This document shows positions 34,938 to 43,473 of a stretch of DNA of 64,000 nucleotides, one piece after another. Below the pieces are notes generated by a model. The model searched no databases. It saw only the letters and a program-made list of their open reading frames with translations, and had not been told where the DNA came from. Each line of letters starts with the position of its first letter. Position 1 is the stretch's first letter. The translations under genes were made by a program, and so were the position numbers. Origin of the DNA: Pseudomonadales bacterium (GTDB lineage Bacteria > Pseudomonadota > Gammaproteobacteria > Pseudomonadales > Pseudohongiellaceae); NCBI GenBank assembly GCA_012103535.1, contig WLWQ01000001.1, positions 1,246,280 through 1,310,279 of the forward strand, written 5' to 3'.

Positions 34938-35036
34938 AATCAAAGGGGTCAGAGTAATTTGATCGGGAAATTGCTGGTTGAGGAGAGAGTGGTCTAGAGT
35001 AAGAGATTTCGCTATTAAGGAGAAAGGAAGCTCCCA
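34938..35036 (+). repeat. 99-bp direct repeat, left side of the RAYT gene
   Basis: Starts with the REP core (AAAGGGGTCAGAGTAATTTG) and ends with GGAAGCTCCC at the RAYT start codon. A copy with about a dozen differences lies at 35927-36026, just beyond the gene, in the same orientation. The pair brackets the transposase gene. Confidence 0.85.
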
Positions 35037-35860
35037 TGCCGCGTTTTCCACGTCATCACATAGCTGGCGTTCCTGTGCATGTTATTCAGCGCGGCAATAA
35101 TCGACAGCCGTGCTTCTTCACCAAGATTGACTACACACTCTATCTAAAGAAACTGTATGAGTATTGTTCTCACTATGGCGTGAATATCCATAGTTATGTC
35201 TTGATGACTAATCACGTCCATCTTTTACTTACACCAAATCATGATTCTGCGATTAGCCAGGCTATGCAATCCCTGGGTCGATATTATGTGAGGTACATTA
35301 ATAGTTGCTATAAGCGAACTGGCACACTATGGGAAGGTCGATACAAAGATTCACTTGTGGATTCTGAGCGTTACTTATTGACTGTGAGTCGATACATTGA
35401 ACTCAATCCAGTTCGAGCCAGGATGGTTAGTCATGCGGCAGAGTATCCCTGGTCAAGTTATAGAACCAATGCCTTAGGCAGATTCTCTAGTATTCTTACT
35501 CCCCACCCTATTTATCTTGCCCTCGGCAGAGATGAGAATTCACGCCAAAAGAACTATCGTGCGTTATTTAGTACAGAACTGCCGCTCTTAACAGTTAAAG
35601 AAATTCGTGAAGCTGCGAATAAATCCTGGGTATTGGGAGATGGCAAATTTAAAAAGGAAATCGAAGATCAACTAGGCTATTCATTACCGCCATTTCCTCG
35701 CGGAGGAGACCGAAAATCACAATCCAGTCGAAACACCTGGAATCAAGTTACTCTGACCCTTTTGATAATTGGTATTGTCAGAGGTCAGCCTAAATTGCCA
35801 GTTTGTCCTTGGAAGGGTAGATTACGTTTTACTGGTGGATGCTATCAACTGATTCGTTGA
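35036..35860 (+). CDS. REP-associated tyrosine transposase (RAYT, IS200-like)
   Basis: 274 residues of the Y1 HUH transposase superfamily. HVHLLLT is the metal-binding HUH motif (about residues 60-66), and the catalytic tyrosine lies in the helix about residues 130-140 (RYIELNPVRARM region follows RYLLTVSRYIE). RAYTs cleave and move REP palindromes as single strands. Two 99-bp direct repeats containing the REP core flank it, and the start codon is at the edge of the left one. The last 30 residues (after NQVTLTLLI) are encoded by an inverted REP core and what follows, so the native C terminus was probably shorter. A copy of its tail lies at 37304. Confidence 0.92.
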   Translation: MPRFPRHHIAGVPVHVIQRGNNRQPCFFTKIDYTLYLKKLYEYCSHYGVNIHSYVLMTNHVHLLLTPNHDSAISQAMQSLGRYYVRYINSCYKRTGTLWEGRYKDSLVDSERYLLTVSRYIELNPVRARMVSHAAEYPWSSYRTNALGRFSSILTPHPIYLALGRDENSRQKNYRALFSTELPLLTVKEIREAANKSWVLGDGKFKKEIEDQLGYSLPPFPRGGDRKSQSSRNTWNQVTLTLLIIGIVRGQPKLPVCPWKGRLRFTGGCYQLIR

Positions 35861-36304
35861 GGTCTTATATTAATAGTCACGGAAGGATTTATTTTTAGCC
35901 AGCTGATCGAAATTAAACCTCTCCAAAATCAAAGGGGTCAGAGTAATTTGATCGGGAAATTGCTGGTTGTGGAGATACTGGTCTAGAGTAAGAGACGTTC
36001 GCTATTAAGAAGAACGGAAGCTCCCAGAGGAAAAAGGGGACAGACCACGTTTTTATGAAATGTTAAGAAAAAATAAAGGGGTCAAGGTAAAAATACAGTA
36101 GTTTAGGGGGCTTAGATTTTGGGTCGCGCTTTAGAGGTAGGATATGCTGATCTGTGAATCCCTCCGCTTCGATATGACGAAGTTATTCAGGAGGTTGTCA
36201 TTGGCAGTTAGAATAGCAAAAGCTTAAAATCGGGAGTCAAATCTATCGTTCCAGCAGTATTGCAAAACTGCCGATGATTGGAGAATTCGCTTAATTTAGA
36301 AAAT
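35861..36304. other. Repeat-filled gap behind the RAYT gene
   Basis: Contains the GGATTTATTTTTA repeat near 35884, the right 99-bp direct repeat, a GGGGACAGACCACG core at 36034 and a GGGGTCAAGGTAA core at 36078. Bases 36105-36135 resemble 41905-41940. No gene seen. Confidence 0.6.
35927..36026 (+). repeat. 99-bp direct repeat, right side of the RAYT gene
   Basis: Copy of 34938-35036 in the same orientation. It is followed directly by a GGGGACAGACCACG core. Where the left copy runs into the RAYT ATG, this copy runs into AGAGG, so no second gene begins. Confidence 0.85.
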
Positions 36305-36454
36305 TTAGCGAAAGATTTTGGATGGCTTAGCTTTTCTCTTCCAAAGCATCAATGCTATCGGAACTATAAGTACAGTAGAGATGCAGAAAATGACAATAGC
36401 TAAAGCAATGTAATCTCCAAAAACACTGATTAATTCAATAGTCTTTGTAACCAT
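36305..36454 (-). CDS. Small single-helix membrane protein
   Basis: A 49-residue frame from ATG at 36454 to TAA at 36305. The middle is one hydrophobic helix (YIALAIVIFCISTVLIVPIAL) followed by a positive tail (WKRKAKPSKIF), a good type for a small inner-membrane protein with cytoplasmic C terminus. No strong ribosome site. It follows the 164-residue membrane protein gene on the same strand. Confidence 0.45.
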   Translation of the reverse strand: MVTKTIELISVFGDYIALAIVIFCISTVLIVPIALMLWKRKAKPSKIFR

Positions 36455-36561
36455 TATTAATCTGTCTCACACCAAGTAACTTTTCTTTTATAAATAAAAG
36501 CACGCATAACGATACAAGCAGTGCAACCTATACCAAACCGAACATTCATTGCAGTTTCTAT

Positions 36562-37056
36562 TCAGTTATTAAACATTTTGACAATTCCTTCCAGCGAATT
36601 GTTCCCTTGCTGTCCGTAGAATACACCAGGAATAATTGCATCAATTCCATTTGGATCAAAGGATTGACCTGTTCGAAACGCAAATAGCATTACCAGAAAA
36701 AAAACAAGTGTTCCACAGACCTGTAAAGTAAGCATAGCAGAAGCTGTGTATCCCTGACTTCCAGGCCATTCATTTTTCGCTGGGTTGGTAAAATTAAAAA
36801 CGAACTGAGAATTTTCCAACCAACGAATATTCGCCTCTGCTAAAACACTAAACCATAGTACGGAAATAAGTGTCAATGCTTCAGTAGTCAGATTTAAAAG
36901 GAACGTAGTTAAAAAAAAGACAAGGAAATATACCCCGGTCCAAAAAATCGATAGAGCGTAAGCAACGAACCACGTGCGGATTCGAGGACCAGGCCAGTTT
37001 GGAAAACTGGCATCATTTATCCTGGGGAGATCCTCTCCCTCGGAATCTAATTGCAT
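36562..37056 (-). CDS. Membrane protein of unknown function
   Basis: 164 residues with two or three hydrophobic helices at about 29-50, 58-72 and 105-128. The sequence has no motif I recognise. Its start follows a region without other genes, and a 49-residue small membrane protein frame lies downstream. Both sit inside the segment bounded by the 124-bp direct repeats, so they may have arrived together with it. Confidence 0.6.
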   Translation of the reverse strand: MQLDSEGEDLPRINDASFPNWPGPRIRTWFVAYALSIFWTGVYFLVFFLTTFLLNLTTEALTLISVLWFSVLAEANIRWLENSQFVFNFTNPAKNEWPGSQGYTASAMLTLQVCGTLVFFLVMLFAFRTGQSFDPNGIDAIIPGVFYGQQGNNSLEGIVKMFNN

Positions 37057-37303
37057 ATTTACGTAGCTGTCTTGTTTGAATTATACCACGATACTGACGA
37101 TCTTATATTACAAATTGGTTTCAAACAAATTCGTGTTTAAAACTTACAATTATGATTAAAAATTGATCAATAATGGCCAAAAAATAGCATAGCGATAAAG
37201 GAGACAGACCACGTTTTTTTCGCGAGAAATAAATAAAGGGTTCAAATAAATTGGGACAGATTTATTTTTAATCAAAGGGGTCAGAGTAATTTGATCGAAT
37301 CCT

Positions 37304-37423
37304 TTTTAAGAAGGAAATAGAAGATCAACTAGGCTATTCATTACCGCCATTTCCTCGCGGAGGAGACCGGAGGTCAAAATCCAGTCGAACCACTTGATAT
37401 CAAGTTACTCTGACCCCTTTGAT
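37304..37423 (+). pseudogene. RAYT 3'-end fragment between inverted REP cores
   Basis: About 100 bases match the coding sequence near the RAYT 3' end (35645-35765), including the codons for EIEDQLGYSLPPFPRGGDR. A direct REP core precedes it (37274-37296) and an inverted one ends it (37402-37423), so it looks like a REP pair carrying transposase tail, left by imprecise mobilisation. No start codon or catalytic part is present. The rest of the gap 37057-37506 holds a further GGAGACAGACCACG core near 37200 and nothing else. Confidence 0.85.
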
Positions 37424-37506
37424 TCGAGTAACTTGATTGGAAACTATTCAGAGAAAAATCAAACTTCTTCGGCCCATTTTATTTTTTAACTCTATACACA
37501 ATGACA

Positions 37507-38946
37507 CTAGTCTCCGACACTCAGCACCGAATAAATTGATATCAGCAACACCAAAATCGTGAGACCAGTAATTAACCACTGAATCATTGTATTAGTTGAT
37601 GCTGCGATTAAGGCGCTAACCTGTGCAACCGATTCACGTAATGCTGAATAGCGCTTTAAGAGCATCTTCGAACGCAATTTTGTGCCTCTTCTGATACTTT
37701 CATGAACCGGAACTACAGAGTCTGAGTTATCCCAGTTTTGACAAGGACTGAAAGATTCCACTTCATGGGAATATCTTTTCTTAAAACTTGCAAATTGTTT
37801 CAGTTCTTCCAATATAGTTGTCAAATCTGCGTTCGATGATATATATCTTTCCATATCCCGAAGTTTATTTATGGGCCACTTTTTAACAAAATATTTAGAA
37901 TTTAAGGTCTCATCTAATTTATTAATTTGCGCTTCGTAGAATTGAGTCAAAAGAAAGCACCCCCATCTTGTTAAGAACATTTCCATGACTTCATTCACAA
38001 CATAGAGATTAAGCTCATTCGGTTTAGGTTCGTACATCACGAATTTTTTATCGTCGAAATCGGCTTCATTTATTGTTAGTAACGCATAATTTTCTACATT
38101 CGCCATAGAAGATCTTTGTATTGGCCAGCTAAATTTGAATCCACTGACATCGTCGTTCGCATAAGAGTAAGTGTGATAATCCATAGACAAAGTATGCATA
38201 TACCCCATTTTGGAACTAAAATAATGTTCATCGTTGAATGGAATAGCCTTACTAAAAGTAACCAACTCACAGATAGGCATACCTTTACCAAGTGATGAAG
38301 TGGCGAACAATCCAGGCAAATGTTCTCTGAACCAAGATGTTGCGCTGTCACGTAATTGCTGCCGACTTTTTTTAATATCTGCAATCCTCTTGTTTTCTGG
38401 CTCTAGAAATTCTGTAGACTTTCCGCGGAGCAATGCGGAGGTTCTGTGCTTTTTCCTCAATAAATAGTCATAAGTGCCGGATGACCTTTTAGTAGTTTTA
38501 AATTGTATGATTAGGCAAAACAATGATTGCGTAAGCATATGTAGTTTCGCGTCACCAGATTCCACCCCATACGGAAGCGGAGCAAAACGATGATGCAGCA
38601 TAGTGCTTCGAACTGAAGAAATACGGCCTATATTTAGCCATCCTCCATAACTTCCACCGTTGCGGCACGCAGATATCCATGAAACAGGATCAGTTAAACT
38701 AGTCTCTGAGTTTGAGTCCCATCCAAGCTTGATTAAACTTGTTAATAGGCCTTCTATATGGGAAGGAGTATAAAATTCGATCACCCAAAATGCCGGCGCT
38801 AATATTGTCTCATCGTCAGGAGGAAAACTTTTTAGATTGGCCTCTTCATCCCTTTCCTTCGAGGTGGCCAACCAGTGAATTGTGTCGGGATGGTGGCAAA
38901 ATCTAGGAAGAATCTTATGAGATAAAAAATGAAACTTATACGCCAT
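37507..38946 (-). CDS. Unknown protein with C-terminal membrane anchor
   Basis: 479 residues, not recognised. No signal peptide; a single hydrophobic helix at the extreme C terminus (MIQWLITGLTILVLLISIYSVL) suggests a tail-anchored cytoplasmic domain. A central basic, helical stretch is about residues 160-205 and a coiled-coil-like part about 330-400. A tail-anchored large soluble domain in a mobile segment could be a membrane-acting effector or a sensor, but nothing in the sequence shows which. It lies inside the segment flanked by the 124-bp direct repeats. Confidence 0.65.
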   Translation of the reverse strand: MAYKFHFLSHKILPRFCHHPDTIHWLATSKERDEEANLKSFPPDDETILAPAFWVIEFYTPSHIEGLLTSLIKLGWDSNSETSLTDPVSWISACRNGGSYGGWLNIGRISSVRSTMLHHRFAPLPYGVESGDAKLHMLTQSLFCLIIQFKTTKRSSGTYDYLLRKKHRTSALLRGKSTEFLEPENKRIADIKKSRQQLRDSATSWFREHLPGLFATSSLGKGMPICELVTFSKAIPFNDEHYFSSKMGYMHTLSMDYHTYSYANDDVSGFKFSWPIQRSSMANVENYALLTINEADFDDKKFVMYEPKPNELNLYVVNEVMEMFLTRWGCFLLTQFYEAQINKLDETLNSKYFVKKWPINKLRDMERYISSNADLTTILEELKQFASFKKRYSHEVESFSPCQNWDNSDSVVPVHESIRRGTKLRSKMLLKRYSALRESVAQVSALIAASTNTMIQWLITGLTILVLLISIYSVLSVGD

Positions 38947-39082
38947 TCAGTTTCTATAAAGTTCATACGTATCATTTTCAGATTCTGAATCAGTTGCATC
39001 ATTCATTTACATATCCAGCTCGGGAATTGTCAATCTCATGACAAACATATCAGAAAACAAATAAAGGGGTCAGAGTAAAATA

Positions 39083-39206
39083 CAGTACTTTAAGTTCTAG
39101 CGAGAGCCTGGGCAGGTTGGATTCGATTGCTAAAGCAATATGTCTACGTGAGAATGCGGTATTCTCTATCTATGATTATGATTAAATTACAGCGAATTCG
39201 ATGCCA
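39083..39206 (+). repeat. 124-bp direct repeat, copy 2
   Basis: Second copy of 34811-34934. Its last base is the A of the acid phosphatase ATG, so this copy contains that gene's leader and probably its promoter, and is more likely the original location. Confidence 0.88.
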
Positions 39207-40030
39207 TGTTAAGACAAGCTTACCTGTCACTAGTTATCTACATCCTCACTAGCCAACTCGGCTGGGCCCAATCCGCGAATACTGATACATCAGCAAGCAA
39301 TAACCTGCTCTTCGCTGTTGCATGGAAGCAAACTGCCGCCGAATACCGCGCCCTGTACCACCAGGCATTCAACATCGCTCGCCTTCAGATTGAAACTGCA
39401 ATTGCGAATAGGGCTAGTGGCGCGGGTGACAAGCCCCTGGCAGTGATTGCAGATCTGGACGACACCTTGCTGTTATCTGAGCCGTACTGGGGTTACCTGG
39501 TGTCCGAGGGTATAGATTTTTTCAACGATGAAGTGTGGGATGAATGGATTCGCGACAATTTGACCGTACCAAGCCCCGGTGCTTTAGCCTTCCTCGACTA
39601 TTGCTCTGAGAATAATGTAGAAGTGTTCTATGTCACCAATCGGGATCAGGGCCCCGACACCTATACACTGGCCATGAACAACATTACCTCGGCTGGTTTT
39701 CCTTATGCTGATGAGGATCACTTAACGGTGCTGCGGGATACTTCCAACAAACAAGTAATACAAGACGGGATTCGTGAAGAGTACGATGTAGTTGCTTTAC
39801 TGGGCGACAATCTAAATGATTTTTCGCGCAGGTACTACGTAACGGATGTGAACCAAAGGAGTGAAACAATGGAAGAAGACAGCGCACTCTTTGGCTCGCA
39901 ATACATCCTGTTTCCCAATCCTACTGACGGTCACTGGATTCGCGCCATCTTTGGTGAATCGGAACCCGCGCCGACTGCAGAAAACAGAGAGACTCTGAAA
40001 GAGGCGGCCATGCACAAGAGTTGGGACTAA
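39206..40030 (+). CDS. Periplasmic HAD acid phosphatase / 5'-nucleotidase, e(P4) family
   Basis: 274 residues of the class C acid phosphatase family, which dephosphorylate nucleotides and other phosphomonoesters in the periplasm. The signal peptide covers about 22 residues and has no lipobox cysteine, so unlike Haemophilus e(P4) it is not lipidated. HAD motifs: ADLDDTLL (Asp83, Asp85), FYVTNRD (motif II) and LLGDNLNDF (motif IV). The upstream leader is one of the two 124-bp repeats, so the other copy may carry a spare promoter. The next gene begins about 30 bases later. Confidence 0.9.
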   Translation: MLRQAYLSLVIYILTSQLGWAQSANTDTSASNNLLFAVAWKQTAAEYRALYHQAFNIARLQIETAIANRASGAGDKPLAVIADLDDTLLLSEPYWGYLVSEGIDFFNDEVWDEWIRDNLTVPSPGALAFLDYCSENNVEVFYVTNRDQGPDTYTLAMNNITSAGFPYADEDHLTVLRDTSNKQVIQDGIREEYDVVALLGDNLNDFSRRYYVTDVNQRSETMEEDSALFGSQYILFPNPTDGHWIRAIFGESEPAPTAENRETLKEAAMHKSWD

Positions 40031-40059
40031 GGATAAAGGGGAAAGACCACTTTAATAAG

Positions 40060-41826
40060 ATGACATTAAGTTTTTCAAGTGTCGAAACCAATGCAAAGAA
40101 GATTTTCTTGGTATGTCTTGCCGCCTGCCTTTTCTCACTACACCCCGCATTTGCGTTCAGCGAAGTTCAAATAAACTCTGCTCAGATTTTCCTCAAAGCA
40201 GACGCTGCAAGCAGTTTCGCACCGATTCTTGATGCAGAGGAGGTGCTGTGGGTGCATGGAGCTGATGGAGACTTTTCTGCGAGTAGTTCCGATTTTCGGG
40301 TCGCTGTCCAGCTCGAAGTTGGCAGCTCCTGGAGCCTGGAGTTTGCTGTTCCGACCTTAACGTTTCCAGATACAGCTTTTGACCCTGAAATGAAACTGGG
40401 GGTCGGGTTTTATGAGAATCCAACCTTGCTTCCTCTTCTTGTTCAATATGGAGGTGGCATGAATGTCACTTCTGGCAGCATACAGTTACAAGAAATTGGC
40501 GGTTGGTTTGATGTGGTGGAATCTGAGTATGAAGATGGTGTTATTACGAAATTGGCTATAGATTTTCGCCAGTTAGAAAATAGTGAATTCCTAATTGACA
40601 CACCGAGCCTCTATGGTTCATTACGAATTAACTCTGATATACCGCTAAACACTTCTGGCATTAGTCTGACAAATCCTGACCCTACGCTAATCTCAGCGTC
40701 ACCACTGCTCACGCCAATCTTAGATTTTGAAGGTCTAGAAGACTCTGTTAGCGCGGGCGCTGCTTTGCAGTTACTAGTAAGCGAGTGTACAGCGCCAAGC
40801 ACCTGTCTTACTGAGGGTCGATTGGGGCTTCTCAACGGCGAGGAGAGAAGAGATAGAAATGCGCACCCCATTAATCTAAGTTATGCAACGGTAGATCCCT
40901 ATGTACAAACAGCAATCAGTGCTGACCACTCGACTCCCTATTTCGTGCCCTACATTGAGTCTTATGCGTATACCGAGGGACCATACCTAATTCAGGCTCT
41001 GGCTTCAGCGCTGCAAAGCTATAGATTTAACCGCGATGGTGTGCAAGCGGCCAATGTAAGTCTTTCGTATTCACAATCCGGTGTTGATAGCACTAATTAT
41101 TCCTTAGGCTTTGCTGAAGTCGCAGTTTTCGTGTTTAGAGTAGCGAATGATGAATTGTTTCTGAATTCATGCAATCAGCTCACCAATTATGGCACTCTCG
41201 CGGACACGAGTAGATTCGGATTATGCCTGGCGGGTATAGCGCGAGGTTCTTCCAGCTCGATTGAATTTGAAGTTGATGGCTTAATGGATCTACAAACTAT
41301 TATAGTAACTGGCGATACGTCCCCTCATCCAGCTGTTGCAAACCAATCGGTAGTAAAGGAATTTGAGATTCAAGGTGCTGAAGGTGATGTTGTCTATGTT
41401 TTGGCGCTCAATGCATCGATTGCTAATACGGATGGGTTTGTAGAAGTAAATAATTTTACGCTTAGTCTGGGGTCGGTAAGTGGGAATACCGACTTCAAGT
41501 ATTATGAAACCACGGACCTTGCGAGCCGCACGGTTGTTACTGATGCGCAATATTCGAATGAAAACTTATCGGTCCCCTTGATTCAGGTGGATGAGCAATT
41601 CTTTAACGCCGAATTCTCGATAGTTCCGGATTCCGATCCTCTTCAAATTCGGCTCGTTTCTGCAACCGAGCTGTTCAACGTTGATGGGCAGGAAATAGCG
41701 ACATTTCAGGAAGAAATTCTTACGGTTCCCAGCATTGTTTACAATGATGTTCTCTATACAGCGCAATTTCGCCTCATAGATAATGATTCACTCATCTTTG
41801 AGCTTGTGAGTTCCGATTCCAAATGA
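40060..41826 (+). CDS. Secreted beta-rich protein with C-terminal repeat modules
   Basis: 588 residues from ATG 40060, chosen because it sits just before the signal peptide (KKIFLVCLAACLFSLHPAFAF); an earlier ATG at 40021 overlaps the phosphatase stop and a REP core. The body is not recognised and resembles a polymer-binding or PEP-CTERM-like secreted domain (cohesin-type start EVQINSAQIFLKADAAS). The last 90 residues hold two copies of a module with pattern h-x-V-P-x-h ... Y-x-A-x-F-x-L, also found in two other secreted proteins here (3992 and 44224). Function unknown. Confidence 0.68.
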   Translation: MTLSFSSVETNAKKIFLVCLAACLFSLHPAFAFSEVQINSAQIFLKADAASSFAPILDAEEVLWVHGADGDFSASSSDFRVAVQLEVGSSWSLEFAVPTLTFPDTAFDPEMKLGVGFYENPTLLPLLVQYGGGMNVTSGSIQLQEIGGWFDVVESEYEDGVITKLAIDFRQLENSEFLIDTPSLYGSLRINSDIPLNTSGISLTNPDPTLISASPLLTPILDFEGLEDSVSAGAALQLLVSECTAPSTCLTEGRLGLLNGEERRDRNAHPINLSYATVDPYVQTAISADHSTPYFVPYIESYAYTEGPYLIQALASALQSYRFNRDGVQAANVSLSYSQSGVDSTNYSLGFAEVAVFVFRVANDELFLNSCNQLTNYGTLADTSRFGLCLAGIARGSSSSIEFEVDGLMDLQTIIVTGDTSPHPAVANQSVVKEFEIQGAEGDVVYVLALNASIANTDGFVEVNNFTLSLGSVSGNTDFKYYETTDLASRTVVTDAQYSNENLSVPLIQVDEQFFNAEFSIVPDSDPLQIRLVSATELFNVDGQEIATFQEEILTVPSIVYNDVLYTAQFRLIDNDSLIFELVSSDSK

Positions 41827-41958
41827 AATAAATTCGGGGGTCAGAGTGAGAATTCAATTGCACTTTCCTAATCCTTGTAGAAAAAGGGTCAGAGTACAAA
41901 TACAGTAGTTTTAGTGAGGATTGGGTTTTGGACTGCGCTTTGTTTGCCTTGGTCCTCT

Positions 41959-43116
41959 TTAGTTAAGACCACCTACCTCAGAAATGAATTGGTTCATTTT
42001 TTTGATGAAAGCCGTATCTTTCATGATCACATCTAGCCGCCCCAAGCTGGCTCTTTGGATGTGTTCGGGCAAATAGAAAGATTCCAGCTCACTGCGATTT
42101 GAAAAATCAATTTCGGTAACGTCCTCTATACCACAGAACGCAACCAGGTCACCGATACGGCAGGCTATATAGCTAAGAAGAATTGCGCCCATATCAAGTT
42201 CCTTGTAAGGATAATGTTCAGGAGCTGATGACATTGGCAGCAAACTGAGCTTCAAACCATGTTCCACCTTTAGGGGCAATTCCCAATGGGAGGCTAGCAT
42301 TGATCCGACAATCGCAGAATTTGCTTGCAACTGAAGCTGCTGATTAGTGACACGTTCAAACAGCGACTGTTGCGTTAAGTAGATTTGCGCCAAGTCAGGT
42401 CGAGCAGAAAGTATGGCTAAATCTCCAATGTAAGATAACAGAGCGAGGGTGGAAATCTCTGCAGCTTTATCGTTGCTTAAATTCTGAGCGAGTGACAGGC
42501 CTATGTTACTGGCCACGTAACTGGCCGCCCATATTTTGGAGAACGCTTCTTCCTGTTCCGGTGTTTTCGTTTCGATGGAATTTCTAAGGGCAAATTGAGT
42601 AGCTGTATCCTTGACCTGAGCTATCCCCAGGTAGGTTATTGCGTGATTTATGCTGTTGATCGGCCGGGATAGGCAAAATGCTGCAGAATTAACGGTACGG
42701 AGAATCTTCGCAGTTATTTCAGGATCAGACTTTACAATTTCAACTAGCTCTTCTGGATCAGTTATTCCGCTGGTTAATTTGTGCAACATTGGGTGAGGCT
42801 GACTAATCTCCTCCGTCATTTTAAAAATGACTTCTTTGGTACTCTCTTCAAGGTCCTCCACCATTAGCAAATTGAAGCTACTCAACTCGTCGGGTACTGA
42901 TTTAGATTCGGCTGCCACCTCTACCTGTGGAACAGTTGGTTCATTCTTACCAGTGGGTTTGGAGACTATGGGAGAAACGGTGTGGTAGGACTTTTTCCTA
43001 CTCTGTGCTGTGCCTTTTTTATAGTCGAGGCGATTTGCCGTCTTTCGGCGCGTAATTCGCCAAAATAGAATAAGGAAGCTCGCTATAAGAGCAGTAATTA
43101 CAGTTTCGGAGCCCAT
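41959..43116 (-). CDS. Membrane-anchored HDOD-domain protein
   Basis: 385 residues. An N-terminal helix (ETVITALIASFLILFW) anchors the protein, followed by a basic linker and an HDOD domain from about residue 105 (ISQPHPMLHKLTSG, IVKSDPEITAKILRTVNSAAF, HAITYLGI). HDOD is an HD-fold domain that lost the metal-binding His-Asp pair and usually works in signalling with c-di-GMP or chemosensory pathways. No GGDEF, EAL or receiver domain is fused here. Separate transcription is likely, since neighbours on both sides are on the other strand. Confidence 0.85.
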   Translation of the reverse strand: MGSETVITALIASFLILFWRITRRKTANRLDYKKGTAQSRKKSYHTVSPIVSKPTGKNEPTVPQVEVAAESKSVPDELSSFNLLMVEDLEESTKEVIFKMTEEISQPHPMLHKLTSGITDPEELVEIVKSDPEITAKILRTVNSAAFCLSRPINSINHAITYLGIAQVKDTATQFALRNSIETKTPEQEEAFSKIWAASYVASNIGLSLAQNLSNDKAAEISTLALLSYIGDLAILSARPDLAQIYLTQQSLFERVTNQQLQLQANSAIVGSMLASHWELPLKVEHGLKLSLLPMSSAPEHYPYKELDMGAILLSYIACRIGDLVAFCGIEDVTEIDFSNRSELESFYLPEHIQRASLGRLDVIMKDTAFIKKMNQFISEVGGLN

Positions 43117-43473
43117 AGGACCTAGGTTTCATCAGGATGCCTCTATTAAATGTAGTGGAAATATGAAAAAAAGAGCTGGGGAAATACGCGAAATGTATTT
43201 GGTCGAAATAAAGGGGTCAGAGCAAAAAACAATACAGTATTTTTACTCAGATTAAACGTGGTCTGTCCCCAATTTACTTTATCAGAAGCATAGGGTAAAC
43301 ATGTCGATTAAGCAGCTTAAAGAACTTCTGCCAGCTCCTGAAAAGGAGCTAAGAAACGTTCCAGAAGCCTAGAACTAAAGTCAGAGTAAATTGGACTTCT
43401 ACTTAACCTGCCCCTTTATATCAATTATTATGTATTGAACTAATTGGCCGGATTTCAATTTAAGGACTTTGTC
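43117..43473. other. Gap with REP-like cores and a decayed short frame
   Basis: Holds a REP core at 43211, an inverted GGGGACAGACCACG core at 43253-43275 and a degenerate core at 43380. A 23-codon frame with its own ribosome site at 43301 is listed separately. Otherwise empty. Confidence 0.55.
43301..43372 (+). pseudogene. Short frame resembling the N terminus of a SUKH/SMI1-KNR4 protein
   Basis: ATG at 43301 with AGGG nine bases before it encodes 23 residues (MSIKQLKELLPAPEKELRN then VPEA) and stops. The I-x-x-L-x-x-L-L-P-x-P-E pattern resembles the start of SMI1/KNR4-type immunity proteins, and a REP-like core follows the stop. A truncated immunity gene is possible; the resemblance is short and weak. 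Confidence 0.25.
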
